Origin: Datura wrightii
Taxonomy: Eukaryota; Streptophyta; Magnoliopsida; Solanales; Solanaceae
Reading direction: 5' to 3'
Assembly: GCA_035772735.1 (NCBI GenBank)
Contig: JASDFA010000010.1
Location: 137,395,001-137,459,000, forward strand
Length of the DNA: 64,000 bases
In this document: positions 32,131 to 45,070 of the stretch, piece by piece
Position numbering within the stretch: the first letter of the stretch is position 1
How the letters are laid out: the number at the start of each line of letters is the position of its first letter
Made by a program: the position numbers and the translations under genes
Notes under the pieces: model-generated
What the model was told of the DNA's origin: nothing
The model's database searches: none
The model's input: the letters and a program-made list of their open reading frames with translations, nothing else

Positions 32131-34384
32131 TGTCATGACCCAAACGTAGACCCGGATCGTAACACGTGACAAGAAGACTCGAGAGACCCCAAGTCGACCC
32201 ATGGTATGAACATACTTCTAACCCAATATCAGTAAAGAAGAATACTCAACATAACGGAATAACGAAAGCATAAACATGACAAACATTAAAAACAGAACGT
32301 ACTTCATACATAACAGCTGACTACTACACATAGTCTAAAAGCCTCTAACATATCTGATGGGTTGATGGGACAACACCCCCAACTAACCCGACAAGTCTAG
32401 AAAACTGAGCATGAACAGATAACTAATATCAAATTGGTCCTTTGAGAATGAGAACTCACCAAAAAGATAGATGCTAATTTTCGAAACGGGCTAATGATTG
32501 TGCTGGGGCTAAAGATCGGAGCCTATATCATGAAATTATATAGCATAGAGTATGCGGTCAGTAAGTAGAATATACTGAGTATGCAAGGTAAGTAAAATGG
32601 ACATTTTAAAATACATAATAGCTTAGAAGAGATCATAAGAGTAGGATAACATGCCCGTAACAAAAATATCATTAGATAACATAAGGCTCAAGGTTTTCAA
32701 ATCATTCGTAATCCATTCATTATCATAATAGTAAGGGAAATTTTATAAATCATCACTTGAGCCAAAATAACACAAACATAATAATGCATAAAAACATGCA
32801 GAAAAATGGGAGGAATTGTCCTAATTGACACTATCATGGTAGATCCTTACATGATGCCCCAACTATCTCGCTCAAGTGGGCAGAGTTGTCCCTGACTTTC
32901 CAGGCAAGGGACCTGCATTATGTTATATCACAAAAGAGGGTATCCATTAACATTGTAATATATCATCATGAACCTATGGTGGCACGTAGTTATGAGACAC
33001 TGGCGTAGTCCTTTGAACGCCAGGCTACTTTGTGCTAGACACTACTCCCAAAAACATGCACATTAGGCTCCTACATAAATCATAAACATCATTTATGAGA
33101 TTATGGCTAAATAAACATTTAACATCATTGATCCCCTTTTCATAGATGATTAGCCATGAATCAAGGCCATTTAGTCGGCCAACATCATAAATTGATAAAT
33201 TAGAAAATTCACATCATAAATCATAAATCATTCTTCAGCATGTGGGCACTGCCCGATACTTTAACATGCTTGAAAATATTCTACTCACTTGAAAACATGA
33301 TTATAAAGATTTGTAACTTGAAAATATATTTTTCATCATCGATACTTCATCATACATGAACATTCACATAAATCTTGACTTTCATGAACTTTTTCTTAAA
33401 TGGGCATTTTAATTTTAAAAGCTTGAAACATGATTTTAAGGGAAAACAATGTAAAACTTGCCCGTAATTCATAATTCAATAATAATAACACATTTAGTTC
33501 ATGCCCATGTTGAGAATTCAAAATTTCATGCATCAGGTTAAAACCCCATAGAATCAATATAGGAAATTCATGATTTAGAGAGAGTTTGGGCATGGGTGTG
33601 AATGGATTCACCGATTCATAACCCTACATACCTGATTAAAGTCGATTCTTACACTTCCTCGAGAGTCCAATGAAGGATTGAAAGAAAACTTGAAGACCTC
33701 CTACTTGATCACCTCCTAAACCCCTTGAATATGCATGCATGGATATGAATGAGCCTAGGATAGCTTTTACAATCATAAAACACTGCATTTTGATCTTTAA
33801 ACGACGTAGTTTAGGACCCTAAGAGTTAGGAATGAAGAAAATACCCTTATTAATTTTGCTAGAAATAACTTCTCATCAGTCCCCATGAGGGACCTAACAA
33901 GTTGTTGCTAACTTGCAGGAGTTGTCACCTCAATTGTTAGGTACACTGCCGAATTTCACCTCGAACTCGTTACGGGCCATCCCACGAGTCCTTACTGGTG
34001 ACCACGACATGTGGTCACCATTCGTTGTCCCCACTGCCTCAACCCCCAATCTTTATCTTCCTGATGAACCCTATCCACTAAACGATTCGTGGTATCTGAC
34101 CACGGTTCGTGGGGTCTATCCGCTAGGTGCAGTGCGCTTTACTTTTCCCCCTTCTTAATTACCTGACGAGTCGTGGGGCCTGACCACGACTCATGGTCAT
34201 TCCAGTGGTGACTCCCACCTACAATAAATATTTTAACTCAACCCAGTACTTCCATGAGTCACCTCACGGCTCGTGTTCCTCCCCCACAGGTCACAAAATG
34301 ACTCGTTCTACGACTTGGTGCAAAATTTTTAGTTTTCTCCATTTCAACTCCTGGGTCTGATCTTTGGGCATCTGGGGTATAACG
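32131..34384 (-). repeat. Tek-B 5' LTR
   Basis: Starts on the plus strand TGTCATGACCC and ends GGTATAACG, where CA has become CG. It carries the uninterrupted Tek-A target site (CCGCT near 34113-34117, inside 'tatccgctaggtgc'). The U3 part (33900-34320) is rich in ACGAGTCGT-type palindromes, for example CCACGACTCATGG near 34183-34195. Confidence 0.88.
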
Positions 34385-34389
34385 CTATA

Positions 34390-35459
34390 TCTAGTCACCA
34401 ACTACTAATTAGGTTTATGAATATGGATTTTGGCTATTTCTAGCCCAACTCTACACAATCACATCCATTCCACCCAAAAGTTCTCTCTCAATACTTGAAT
34501 TCTTCTTTTTCAAGCTGAAATCAAGTAAAAAAAGTAGACCCACATTTGCAACTTTGGATCATCAATTATAAATTGAAGAGAACTCAACAGATTTATACTA
34601 ATTAAGTAATATTGAGATGAATCTAGTAATACCCAATCTAATTAAGCACCCATCATCACATACCTCTAGTTGATGATTTAGCTACTAATGATTAATTAAC
34701 TAAAGAGTACATTCATTAATAAACACAATGATTTCATTACCAAGATCAAGCAAAACCAAACACAAAATATGTCTGCAACAATGGTTATACCTTGCGAAGG
34801 AAGAAGATGAAAATAAGAAAAGCAATTTTCAACAATTCCCTCCAATATGTTTCTTCTCTCTATAAAGTAAAAGGAATGTTCAAAAAGGAAAAAAGTATGT
34901 ACAAAGTACTTTCTTCTAGATTATATACAAAAATGGGGTAACCAATCTCCTCTATTTTCAATGCAAGACGTAATTTCCCCTGTTCGAGAGCTTTGTCACC
35001 TGCGCGGGAACTAGTGGTTCGCCGGTTGCATTCCTAAAACGATCATTCATTATCTTCTGCACTTCCAGTAATGTTTAAGACTATTTGGCAACACCTTTGG
35101 TTGTCCGACGGCTTCCATCCGCGATCCGCCGATCACTTTACTCCTCGATCCCGCAAGACCCAACACCTGTAGATGATTTAATCGGCGAGTTGACGGTTGA
35201 TGTCCATGACTACCGATTGCATTTTCTCCTCAAAATCAGTGGATATCTGCTTTTGAATGGAGTGTCACTGGTGTCCTCCGGTGGAGCACCAATTTTCACC
35301 CGATTTCATCCTTTTTATTTCACTTCTTACTCTTTTTTTTCAACTTAGATACCTACACATAAAAAGGAAAAAGGGCATAAAACTCATCTAAATGACTTGA
35401 AAACTAAGCTAAAACTCATGCTCAAGAGCCTAAGGAGTTGGTAAATTACCAACTCATCA
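34390..35459 (-). repeat. Ath-D 5' LTR, right part (U3 side)
   Basis: Continues the LTR from 4268. It contains a minus-strand TATA box at 34920-34927 (TATATAAT), a GC-rich block upstream of it (about 34980-35180), and at the U3 start a perfect 9-bp hairpin at 35435-35455 (element strand arms GAGTTGGTA and TACCAACTC, loop ATT). It ends ..ACTCATCA, that is TGATGAGT on the element strand, matching the TGATGTGT start of Ath-C. The flank AGCAT (35460-35464) lies in the Tek-E integrase gene. Confidence 0.72.
34920..34927 (-). promoter_or_regulatory. TATA box in the Ath-D LTR
   Basis: TATATAAT on the minus strand, about 540 bp into the LTR, next to the GC-rich U3 block. Confidence 0.5.
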
Positions 35460-35464
35460 AGCAT

Positions 35465-36571
35465 CAAAGATTGGGAGGACTGCTACAAGACATCAATATC
35501 CCCACTTGTAAGTGAGAAGAGATCCATATAGATTTCATCACAAGTTGACAGTATAACTCTATTTGGGTTGTTGTAGATAGATTAACGAAAGCAGCCCATT
35601 TTCTGCTGGTCAAAACTACTGATTAAGCGGAGGATTATGCTAAATTGTACATTCGAGAGTTAGTTCGATTGCATGGGGTTCCCTTGCCCATCATTTTGAA
35701 TAGAGGTACTCAGTTCACTTTGCAGTTTTGGAGATTGTTTTAGAAAGGAGTTGGTACTCAGGTCAATCTTAGCGCAGCTTTTCACCCACAAATAGATGGT
35801 CAGGCTACGTGGACCATTCAGACTCTCGAGGATATGTTGAGAGAATGTGTGGTTGACTTCCAAGGTAGTTGGGATGATCATTTTCCTCTTATCAAGTTTG
35901 TTCACAACGACAACTACCACTCTAGCATTCAAATGGCTCTGTTTGAGGCTCTTTATGGGAAGAGATGTAGATTGCCTATTGGTTGGTTCGAGGTAGGTGA
36001 GGGTAGATTGATAGGGTCATATTTAGTTCATGAGTCCATGGAGAAAGTTCAGCTTATAAGAGAAAGGTTAAAAATAGCTCACAGTCATCAAAAGTCATAT
36101 GCTGATGTAAGGAGGAGAGAATTGGAGTTTGAAGTTGATTATTGGGTGTTTTTGAAGGTGTCTCCCATGAAGGGAGTGATGAGGTTTGAAAAGAAAGGGA
36201 AGCTTAGTCCCCAATATATTGGTCCCTACAGGATTGTGAGGCATGTTGGCAGGGTGGCCTATTTGTTGGAGCTATTTGCAGAGTAGGCTTTAGTACATCC
36301 AATTTTCCATGTATCATTGTTAATGAAATGCGTTGGTGATTCGGCTTTGGTTGTCTCGGTGGAGAGCATAGGTGTAAAGGATAACTTTTGCTATGAGGAG
36401 GTACCAGTTGAGATCTTTGATCGTCAGGTTTAGAAGTTGAGGAACAAAGAAGTAGCTTCGATGAAAGTCTTGTGGAGGAATCATCTTGTTAAAGGAGCTA
36501 CATGGGAGGTTGAAGCAAATATGATGGCCAGATACCCGCATTTATTCCCTTCCGGCTTAGTTCAAGCTTGA
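35465..36571 (+). pseudogene. Tek-E integrase (3' part) and chromodomain
   Basis: Begins abruptly at the Ath-D insertion with HQRLGGLLQDINIPT; the upstream pol part lies outside the window. The core reads WVVVDRLTKAAHFLLVKTTD, then IILNRGTQF, where the catalytic Asp of the D-R-G motif is Asn, and GQATWTIQTLED, where the catalytic Glu is gone. 35834-36286 is open (GRLIGSYLVHESMEKVQLIR; SPMKGVMRFEKKGKLSPQYI). The chromodomain tail follows, CYEEVPVEIFDRQV and KVLWRNHLVKGATWEVEANM, ending near 36571. Stops near 35550, 35625, 35742, 36283 and 36432. Two of three catalytic residues are lost. Confidence 0.85.
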
Positions 36572-36818
36572 ATTGCCAGTTCCTCTGTAATATTATATTC
36601 AGTTTCTTGTTTAGCTCATATCTCTCAGCTTCCTTTATGTCAGTGCATGTATGTGTAATTCATGAATTCAATTCATTCATGTATATCCGTCCGGGGTCAG
36701 TCACTTTGATAGTTTTCAGCTCAAGATGTTCAGTATTTTAGATTTTAGTGCCTTTCCCCAGTTTTTTCATTATGCTTAGTCTACATTCGAGGAGGAATAT
36801 TCCCAAGGGTGGAGGTAT
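36572..36818 (+). other. Tek-E 3' noncoding region and polypurine tract
   Basis: Noncoding tail ending 'acattcgaggaggaatattcccaagggtggaggtat' just before the LTR; the run AAGGGTGGAGG is the polypurine tract. The same 'acattcgagga..aat' block precedes the tract in Tek-A, -H and (reverse strand) Tek-B. Confidence 0.75.
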
Positions 36819-39074
36819 TGTAATACCCCAAAAGTTCCTAATATTTGATAAGGGAATTTGAAATGAGTTTAGCAGAAAACCCTTTAGTTTTTCCTTAGAA
36901 TGACTCGTGTATCAGTTGTGGTGAGAAGTAACGGACCATGGGAGGAGTCGTAGTGAAATGTTGAAGTTGGATGCCCAAACAATGAGTCACGCCATGAGTC
37001 ATGATGCGTGGGTACGACTCATGGTTAAAAATCGTGGTGACACACAAGGAATGCCAGAGTTAGAAAGGATGGATCGTGGTATGACTCATTGTGGGAAATG
37101 AGTCTTGATAAGGGTCGTGGTTTGGAGGTCCTACATATAGATGGGTTGTCACAAGTGGTGTTACAACCTGTGGTAGGTAGCCACGAGTCGTGGTTGGTAA
37201 CCCGTGGAAAAATTCAGAGAAAGTGAGAATTGAGGTTCAATGACAATGAGAGGTGTCACAACGCGTGATGACATGTAATGACTCGTAGCAGGCGTCCGTG
37301 ATTGATCTTCAGGAACTAGTATTACAAGTAGTTGTGACCACGGGAGGTGACCACGAGTCGTCACTTCATGGTATGGCTCGTGGTAATAGTCGTGACAACT
37401 GGCAGTGCCTATTTTCCATAATTTTCATTAATGGTTGTTTGGTAAATCCTAAGCTCGTAGGTCCTAAACTATGTCATTTTAAGCCCTGTATATTAAGTGA
37501 GTTTAACCTATTCTAGTTCATTCAAATCCCATGCATGCAATTTTAGAGGGTTCCATTGAAGATCAAGCCTAGAATCATCCATTTCTCCACCAAATCTCTT
37601 GTATTTTTAAAGTCAAGTTAAGAATCAGTATATCTAGGTATGTAGGGACATGAATGAGAGTTTTCTTTAAGTCTCATGCCCAAATTTGTCCTAAAGTTCA
37701 AGAATTCTAGTGTTAATTCAAATGTATGATCCTATGGGGTTTTATCCCAATTTTATGAAATTCTTTATTATTTATTTATAGGACAATTCCCTTCATGTTT
37801 CTAACTTATACCTATTTTGATTATTAATTCACGATTTCAAATTTTGCCTAATTATCCATGTTTCATGATAAGTCAAGTTTATGATTCTATTATGATTTTG
37901 ATTCTTCTAAGCCCTAATTTATGATTTATGATTTATGATATGATTCCCTATAAGTACTCGTAATGAATTTATGAATTTCAAGTATACTGATTTTCTCAAA
38001 CATGTACGTTCTTCATGATTGTATGAGCTTATGATTTTGGATTACTCATGGGCCCTTATTTCATGGCTAATAATGTATTTCAAGTATGATCAAGTATGTC
38101 ATGAATTAACTAGCTATGAACTTCATGTATGATTTAATGATAATTATATTGAGCCGTCATATGTATGTTTTTAGGAGTAGTGTCTACCACCAAGTAGGCC
38201 CGACATTCAAGTAAATTCCGTGGTCTCAAAACTACATGTCACTGTAGGTATACATTCATAGTAATCCATAAGAGGTCCCTGTTAGTGATATTACACTATT
38301 CTCATCCCTTGCCTAGCAAGCCTAGGACGACTCTACCCGCTTGAGCGAGATAGTTGGGGCATTATGTAAGCGATATCATGATGGTGTCGGTTAAGATGAG
38401 TCCTACAACTATTCCCTCATGTTTTATGCATTGTCCCATTTGTGAAACTTTGGATTAATTATGATTTACAAGGTTCCTCTTATGATTGCGATTATGACTA
38501 GTTTATGAACAAATTTCAAAACCTTGAGCCCTCATGTTTATGTTATGGATATCACTTCATGTTTTGAACTGTCCTACTTTTATGAACTCTTATATATTTT
38601 ATTAGTCCATTTTACTTACCTTGCATACTCAGTACATTCAAAGTACTACCCACCTACTCCATGTTATATTGTTTCATGATACAAGTCCGAGAGATCAGAC
38701 TCAGCAGCCATTAGTCCTGCCTCCGTATAATCCTATTTAGCTAGTGTTGGTAAGTCCTCATCTTCCGAGGACATTCAATTTAGTTTTTTTTTAAATTTAA
38801 TTTAAATACTTTTGTTGAGCTAGTTGTGGATGTTGTCCCATTGGCTCATCAGTTACGTTAAAGGCTTTCCATACAATATGTAGGATCTCAGCTTATTAGT
38901 ATTGACTCGATTTATGATTATTATGTGTGTAGACTTCCACTTATTCATGTTTTGTTTATCAGTTTCCACTAGTTTATGCTCTTTAGCCGCTATGATCATT
39001 CTATGGGTTGACTTGGAGCCATTCGTTGTTTTAGGTTATGTATCTTGGTTTGGACATATGTTCGGGTCATGGCA
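36819..39074 (+). repeat. Tek-E 3' LTR
   Basis: Starts TGTAATACCCC and ends GGGTCATGGCA. U3 (36890-37400) has many ACGAGTCGT palindromes, including the exact CCACGAGTCGTGG at 37181-37193. The first LTR hairpin is decayed near 38665-38693, but the second is perfect at 38754-38772 (GTCCTC, 7-base loop, GAGGAC), preceded by GGTAAGT. Confidence 0.85.
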
Positions 39075-40300
39075 CCGGTGCTCCTGCTGACACTAAATTC
39101 TAAGTCCAACAGCAGGCTTCCACCACGTACAAGCCTAACTTGATTGAATCTCTTGCATCTGGGGTCATTAATCTAACAATCAATGAACCACATGTACATC
39201 ATAACATCATTCAAGCCTATTATGTATAATTATCCCATGGCTCCTTTGTAGCTTACACTATCAGAGAATTTCCATATCTCCCTGGCGTGGTTAATAACTT
39301 CAACTTCATGAGCTTCTACCAGGAGACACCACTATCATGTGATCCGCATTTATAATACAAGATAGAATCAGTACACTGCAAACATTCATCGGAGGTGCAT
39401 CTACTTTCTCCCATTCGTTCCTTACCAAGCGTCTTCAAGGTGAGGCCTAAGGAATCAGGTGTAATGGGCATGAGTACTCTAGATACTGGGCACATAAGAG
39501 ATGAATAGAGAGTTATTCTAAGCATACATGTTGTAACAATCATTTTTATCATGAAACAATGTACATAGAGCTTAGATAACCCAATCGTAAGAATGAAACA
39601 TTTAAGAAATCTAATGTAAGCATATACATGATGTAGCATGATCTTGTTTTATAGACCGAGTTCATAGAGTTAAGCATACTGTGAGACATGAGTTTGTAGG
39701 TAAAACAAGTTTTATAACATAAAGTTGGGATTTATAGAATCATGGAGTGAGACTGGGATTACTATGTGAAGAGGTTGCTTCTCATTCTGGAAATCTTAGT
39801 ACGAGCATGGACAAAGAGTACTTGGACCTTAGACGTGGTCATGTTGACTGAAGTGCGAGGGAAACACCTAAATAAGAATGGATCAACATCATATGGTTTC
39901 TGCTCCTGGAACCTTTCACAATTAGAATCTCAGAACTTGACTTAGTTCTTCACCTTATCATCTCTCCCCCCCCAATGGATTGAAACTTTTCATTCTAAGA
40001 CTTTGGACCTCTTCCCTAAGCTAGGATATAATCACTAACTCTTGTGGGATCGGTGTATCACTACACATATGGATGCCAAACTCTTCCTTGTCGATTACAT
40101 CTGTAGGTACTAAAATTCAGGCTAGGATTTTTTTGAGGTAACTACTAACTCCTCTCTTGCCTCAAAAGCTATCTCTATATGATTTATACCCTTTCTACCT
40201 TGTAAACCTCCTACATTCAATCCTCTATTCACTTGTTAAAAGGTTTAAAACTTATTCTAAGATGCTCAAATTAGTTACCTTGTTATGTGGCTCTTCTAGC
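39075..40300. other. Unassigned region between Tek-E and Tek-F gag/protease
   Basis: No long reading frame, LTR end, primer site or recognisable protein in either strand. By position it should be the decayed pol of Tek-F (minus strand), but I could not match its translations to protease, RT or integrase motifs. The Tek-E target flank starts CCGGT here; its partner is outside the window. Confidence 0.4.
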
Positions 40301-40310
40301 CTAGCAACAC

Positions 40311-41103
40311 ATTAGAATACATAGGAAAGGCTCATAACATACCCATGACTACATCAAGTGAGTTCTCCCTATTTTATCATGATAAGAGTGTACAGAAATG
40401 GTTCTAATGCTATCCGCCACTAGCACTTGATTAGGCACCCTAATGGAAGGGGCGAGTTGTTTGAGCTGCTGAAAAAATGACTTGGGTATGACCACCAACA
40501 TCGCCTCGTTTGGATTATGGACATTCTTGGAGTCTTTGATTGGTCTTACCACATCAAAAATTACCTTCCTTACCATGCAAACACTCCCCGGGGTTGTTCA
40601 TCCCACCGTTTTTGTAAATTGGGAAGGTACAACCTCCAGACATCCCCTTTTGAGACCTAGAGCCTAGTGCTCTACCCCTTTGCTCTCCCTAGATATGGGA
40701 GATAGAACACTGGTTGATGAAGGTACTGGAGTTGATGACTTCTTATGGAACTGTGAGCGATTCCCGCTACCTGACTTTCTATAAGAAAACTCAAAGTTAC
40801 CGGTTCTGACTCTCTTATTATCCCTTTCTCTTTCCTTAAACTTCTCATTCGCATTCGAACAATGGAACTTAGGAGGGTTCATTCTAGTGAAGTCTCTCCT
40901 AGCAACTACCATATTTTAATTAGGATTCACAAGTGAGATTGCCTACTAGATAACCTGAGCGGTCATAGCCTGTGTCAACATTTGAAAAAGGAAGCGCTGA
41001 ACACCGCATTAGTAACTTGCTCATTCAGAGGGTCTATTTGTGTTGATGGGATTGCTGGTTTTCATTTATCATTTATCTTTCCATCCACTCTTCTAGGCGG
41101 CAT
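40311..41103 (-). pseudogene. Tek-F gag (internally deleted) and start of protease
   Basis: Starts at ATG (41103) with MPPRRVDGKIND, a typical Tekay Gag start. At 40912-40664 it passes from the start of the gag core (TRMNPPKFHCSNANEK) directly to FKERERDNKRVRTG, which in other copies lies about 130 residues later (AHxREREAKRART); most of the core is deleted. The zinc knuckle near 40500 is decayed (CGKTNQRLQECP). At about 40370-40311 NRENSLDVVMGML matches the entry to the protease (SPDVVTGML in relatives). Stops throughout. Confidence 0.7.
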
Positions 41104-41300
41104 TTCTGCAAAAACATAGAGTACAAGTTAAAAAGAAAATTTAGAGTTTGCATTCTATCACATGAAAGGAATCAATCATAAAAGAAGGAAATTTTCCTAA
41201 AATATTTTGAAGCCTCTTCCTCATAAGTGGGTGTGCTTCACACCCATGAAAAAGACTCTATTTAATGCATCCTTCAAACATTGTAAGACACACCTTAATC

Positions 41301-41317
41301 TGGTGCTCTGATATCAA
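41301..41317 (-). other. Tek-F primer binding site
   Basis: TTGATATCAGAGCACCA on the minus strand, three bases from the LTR; one base from the TTGGTATCAGAGC consensus over the first 13. Confidence 0.82.
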
Positions 41318-41320
41318 GGT

Positions 41321-42533
41321 TTTCATGACTTAAGTCTACATCCTATTCGCGAAATGGTGCCTAGAGCCATAAGTGACCCCAAGATAATCCATGACATATC
41401 ATATTTCTAACATGATTTAAAGCTATAAAGAATCTGAGCAAAAGCTAACTGAAATGTAAAGCATTCGCTTATAGATAAGGAGATAATATGATAAATAACA
41501 CTAAGTCACAAGCTGAAACTAATACTACTTTGTCAGAAAGCCTCTACTAACTGATGAGTTTCTGGAACAAGTCTCCATCTAACTCCAAAGTTTGAAACTA
41601 AAATAAGACAAATGCATAAAAGAAAATAGCTCTAGTCCTTGGAAGATGAGAACTCACCACTAACAACTACTGCCAAGCACTAGAGTGAATCTAACTGTGA
41701 TGTTGTGCCTGAGTACCTGAATCTATAGTATAAAATGATATAATATAAAGATTACATGGTCAGTACTTTGAATATACTAAGTATATGAAATATGCAACTG
41801 AATTTTAAAACATGCTAATAATTTGAGAAAAACTGTACTAAATACACTGTTGAATGCATAAGATAAGTTATGTAAAATAGCATTTCTAAGATGCATAAAT
41901 ACTGACACAATGTGATAGTCTAAAAATAGTTTATGAAAACACAAGTAAAATTGATTTAAGGGTTATGTACATGCATTGAAAACTGAGAATGTTACTATAT
42001 CTGAAAATTGTAATTGATAGAAGTTGTTCTGAAACTAAACTTTATTGTGGGAAAGCTTATTAACCGACATATAACTACATGATCTAGCATGGAGTTCCAT
42101 GTATACCCCCCATAGATATGGCCCATTATATATTTCCAGGGTATAATGGCCAATCTGTGTGATAAAAAACTGAGGCCCAGTATGGCTGATAACCTATGGT
42201 GGCACATAGTTCTGGGAATCTAGGTGCACTAAACCCTAGCCCACTGCGTGCTTAGTACCACTCCCAAAGAAATATATGCATATATCTATATAGACTGATA
42301 AATCTAAAAACTAGTGTTCTAGGACTAGTTAGAACCACTTTATCTGAAAGTGTCCTAATATTGTAAAGAACCATGAACATACTGATAGGTCGAGACTTAT
42401 ATTCTAAGACTAGTTAGAACTACTTTATCTGAAAGTGTCCTGAGAGTCTAAGAACCATAAAGGAATATGGTGTTCTATGACTAGTAAGAACTACTTTATC
42501 TAAATGTATCTTAAGAGTAGAAAGAACCATGAG
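41321..42533 (-). repeat. Tek-F 5' LTR, U5-side part
   Basis: Starts TTTCATGACTTAAG (TG decayed) next to the primer site and runs to 42533, where LTR K begins. Near its right end three irregular copies of a 'ttct..gactagt.agaac.actttatct' unit start at 42317, 42412 and 42473. The remaining LTR is not found beyond LTR K. Confidence 0.65.
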
Positions 42534-44892
42534 TGCCACAACCCGAGTCTATACCCTGGACGAGACACGGTAGTTAGAGTCACAAGTAACCCTAAGCCAA
42601 TCCATGATCTATCTTAACACTGGTAATATAACTAAACATATGCAGAAGCTCCAAATAATAATCTATTTAAGAAAGATAGTTTTAATAAAAATTCATAAAT
42701 CTGAAAGCAAAACTGAATGTTTGAGTCTATGTCTGAAAGCCATCTACAAATGATGAGTTACTGGGACAAGCCCCCAACTAACTCTAATGTCTAACTAAAA
42801 GAAATAACTAAATAATAAATATCATCCTCGAAAGATGAGGATTCACCAATTGAAGCTACTGATATCACTGGAATGAAATCGTCTAACATGCTGAGGTTGG
42901 GAACCTAAGCCTGTATCATGATACGATACAACATAGAAGATATGCTCTAGTACTTTGAATGTGCTGAATAAGTGAGAGATAATATAATAATGTAGAAACA
43001 AATAACTGAACTGAAATGACATGAAATGACCAACTGAAATACTGAAAACTAAACAATTGAATATATAACTGATATGGTCAATAATGATCCTGGGTGATGG
43101 TCATAAAACATGCGCTGAATCTGAGATACTGATCTGAGCTAACTGTATTGAACTGAACTAAACTGAGTAAATCTGAAACTGTATCGAGTTGAGCTAAACT
43201 GAAACTTTACTGACTAGCGGGAGAGTCTATAACCGACATATAACCACGTGAGATAAACATGCAGTCCAATGTATACACCCCATCGGTAGGACCCAATATA
43301 CATTGTCAGGGATAAGGCATGAGTTGGGTTATCATAAGACTGGGGTAATAGGGCCAGTAAAATAACCTACGGTGGCAACGTAGTTTTGAGAACCTGGGTG
43401 CGTTGGAACCTCGGTCCCCTCAGTCCCACTGTATAGTCCTAGGCTGACTACTAAGATGATAACTCAAAACTGGGGTCCAAGACTAAGTCAGGGATTCCTA
43501 TTTTGAAGTACCCTAAGAGTCTTATCGGACTCGATTCTATAACTGGTATTATAAGGCTGGCCAGAGCTGCTTATTTTGAAGCATCGTAACCGTCTAAAGA
43601 ACCAACTAACATTTGGTAACTGATATATGTGTCTAACAACTGATAAATGGGAGGCACCACTGACACCTCAAGAAAAGGCTGTAGTCAAACTGATCAGCTG
43701 ATATTTCTAAAAATACTGAACATGCTAACATTCTGACTGAAATTGGACTAGCATGAAACTGACAAGGATTTCACTAATATTAATAATATGGTAATCCCAA
43801 TACTAATAGAACCTAGCAATGTAAATAACTAGTCCATTTTGCAAGACTCTAATTTATTGCATTCAAAAGTTAGGGCTAAATCAGTTTACAAGAAGCTAGT
43901 TTCCACATGATTTCTAAGAATTGGAAAGAATGTAGCAGCTAAAAAGATGGGTAATATTTCACCCGAAATTTATCAAACTATGTCTAAAAAACTTTCTTAA
44001 ATTTTGAACTATAACTGATAGAAGATTAAGGAAGGTTTTTGGGGACACAAGGAAAGAACAAATCTCTTATTGAATTCCCACATACCTGGTGAAGAAATCC
44101 CGGAGAGAATCCCTTGAAAATCCGAGAAGAAAATCAATTTCCCTAGCTCTTCTCTAAGATTTTCTAAGAGAGATTTACGATTTGACTTCTAGGGGAATGA
44201 GAGGAGTGAAGTACAATGTCGTTTACCCCTCTAAATTCCTTGAAAATAACCCAAAATGACGTAGTTTAAGGATTAAAAATATGGGAAATTACTAAAATAT
44301 CTCTGGGGAAAAATCTAGAAAAACAGCCGACAGGGACCAACAGGTCACTCAACGAGTCATTGATTGAGACCACGACTCATTGGGACCAGTTGTTGGTCCT
44401 AGGGCCTGGACTTTTGGCTCATTGGAATTGGCATCGAGAGGGACCATGACTTGTTGGATGAACTAACGGGTCATTGTACCTCCCGTGGCCACTGGTAGGA
44501 CAATCTAGGATTCCTAAAAACAAGCAACACGATGACTCATTGGTAGACCCAGTGGGTCATGGTAGCGAGTTGTCACCTCCACTCGAAAAGTTCTTAAGAT
44601 CTTGAACTTGTAACCACGGATGGTCACAACGACTCATTTTGCGATACAACGGGTTGTTGTTTCAACGCATTGTCACTGAAGGGGATATCTGGGAGCCGCA
44701 ACTAATGTCTTATACCACGAGTCATTGTATCACATGATGACTCAATGGCTGAGCTGTGGGTTTCTAGAGAAGGGAGTTTTGAGCTGGGGACCAATAAGTG
44801 ACAGGACTACTCGTTGTCTTGGTCATTCTGAGGAAAATTTTTTGGTTTTCTTCTAGATTTTTCTTGCAAGGTCCAAGTTTGGTCTAGGAAAG
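42534..44892 (-). repeat. LTR K, Tekay-type, without visible internal region
   Basis: Starts TGCCACAACCCGAG on the plus strand and contains Tekay LTR landmarks in reverse: a GTATCATGATACGATAC hairpin remnant near 42914, 'aacctacggtggcaacgtagttttgag' near 43370, and a palindrome-rich part at 44330-44850. No primer site lies on its left, so it is a solo LTR or a 3' LTR. The right end is ambiguous because the Tek-G LTR starts at 44893. The left flank is ATGAG. Confidence 0.55.
42990..43215. repeat. Degenerate CTGAA-rich low-complexity stretch
   Basis: Repeated CTGAACTGA, CTGAAATAC and CTAAACTGAG units inside LTR K. Confidence 0.65.
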
Positions 44893-45070
44893 TGTTATAC
44901 CCTAAAATCCCAAAGATCAGACCCTAGAGTTAAAATGGAGAAACATAATTTTATGCATCAGGTCACAAAATGAGTTAGTGACCTGTGGTGTAGAGCATGA
45001 GTTGCAAAGTGACTCATGGTGAGGTGCACATCTTAAGTTGGAATGTTTTAGTTTGGAGTCCCCACGGACA
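44893..45070 (+). repeat. Tek-G LTR, start
   Basis: Starts TGTTATACCCTAAAATCCC and closely follows the U3 start of Tek-B (reverse complement of 34200-34384). It is interrupted at 45070 by Tek-H and continues at 63558 with 'atgaccacgagttgtggtc'; the Tek-B homologue reads through this point ('ggaatgaccatgagtcgtggtc'). Confidence 0.65.

Larger units (their letters stand above)
4269..34384 (-). mobile_element. Tek-B: chromovirus-type LTR retrotransposon with nested insertions
   Basis: A minus-strand Ty3/gypsy element whose 5' LTR is at 32131-34384 and 3' LTR is at 4269-6301 plus 24112-24389. The internal region (24390-32130) holds gag, protease, RT, RNase H, integrase and a chromodomain-like tail in that order. 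It carries two later insertions: Tek-A (6302-24106) in its 3' LTR and solo LTR J (28330-31018) in its gag. The flanks CTATC and CTATA are a 5-bp target duplication with one mismatch. All reading frames are broken. Confidence 0.85.

Noticed and set aside
35085..35348. 87-codon plus-strand frame (Leu/Ser/Phe-rich) as a host gene
   Set aside because: Falls within the right part of the Ath-D LTR, upstream of its TATA box, with no protein similarity that I recognise.
42306..42533. CRISPR-like array of regular repeats
   Set aside because: Three irregular copies at 95 and 61 bp spacing inside a plant LTR; the context is eukaryotic and the copies are a tandem duplication.
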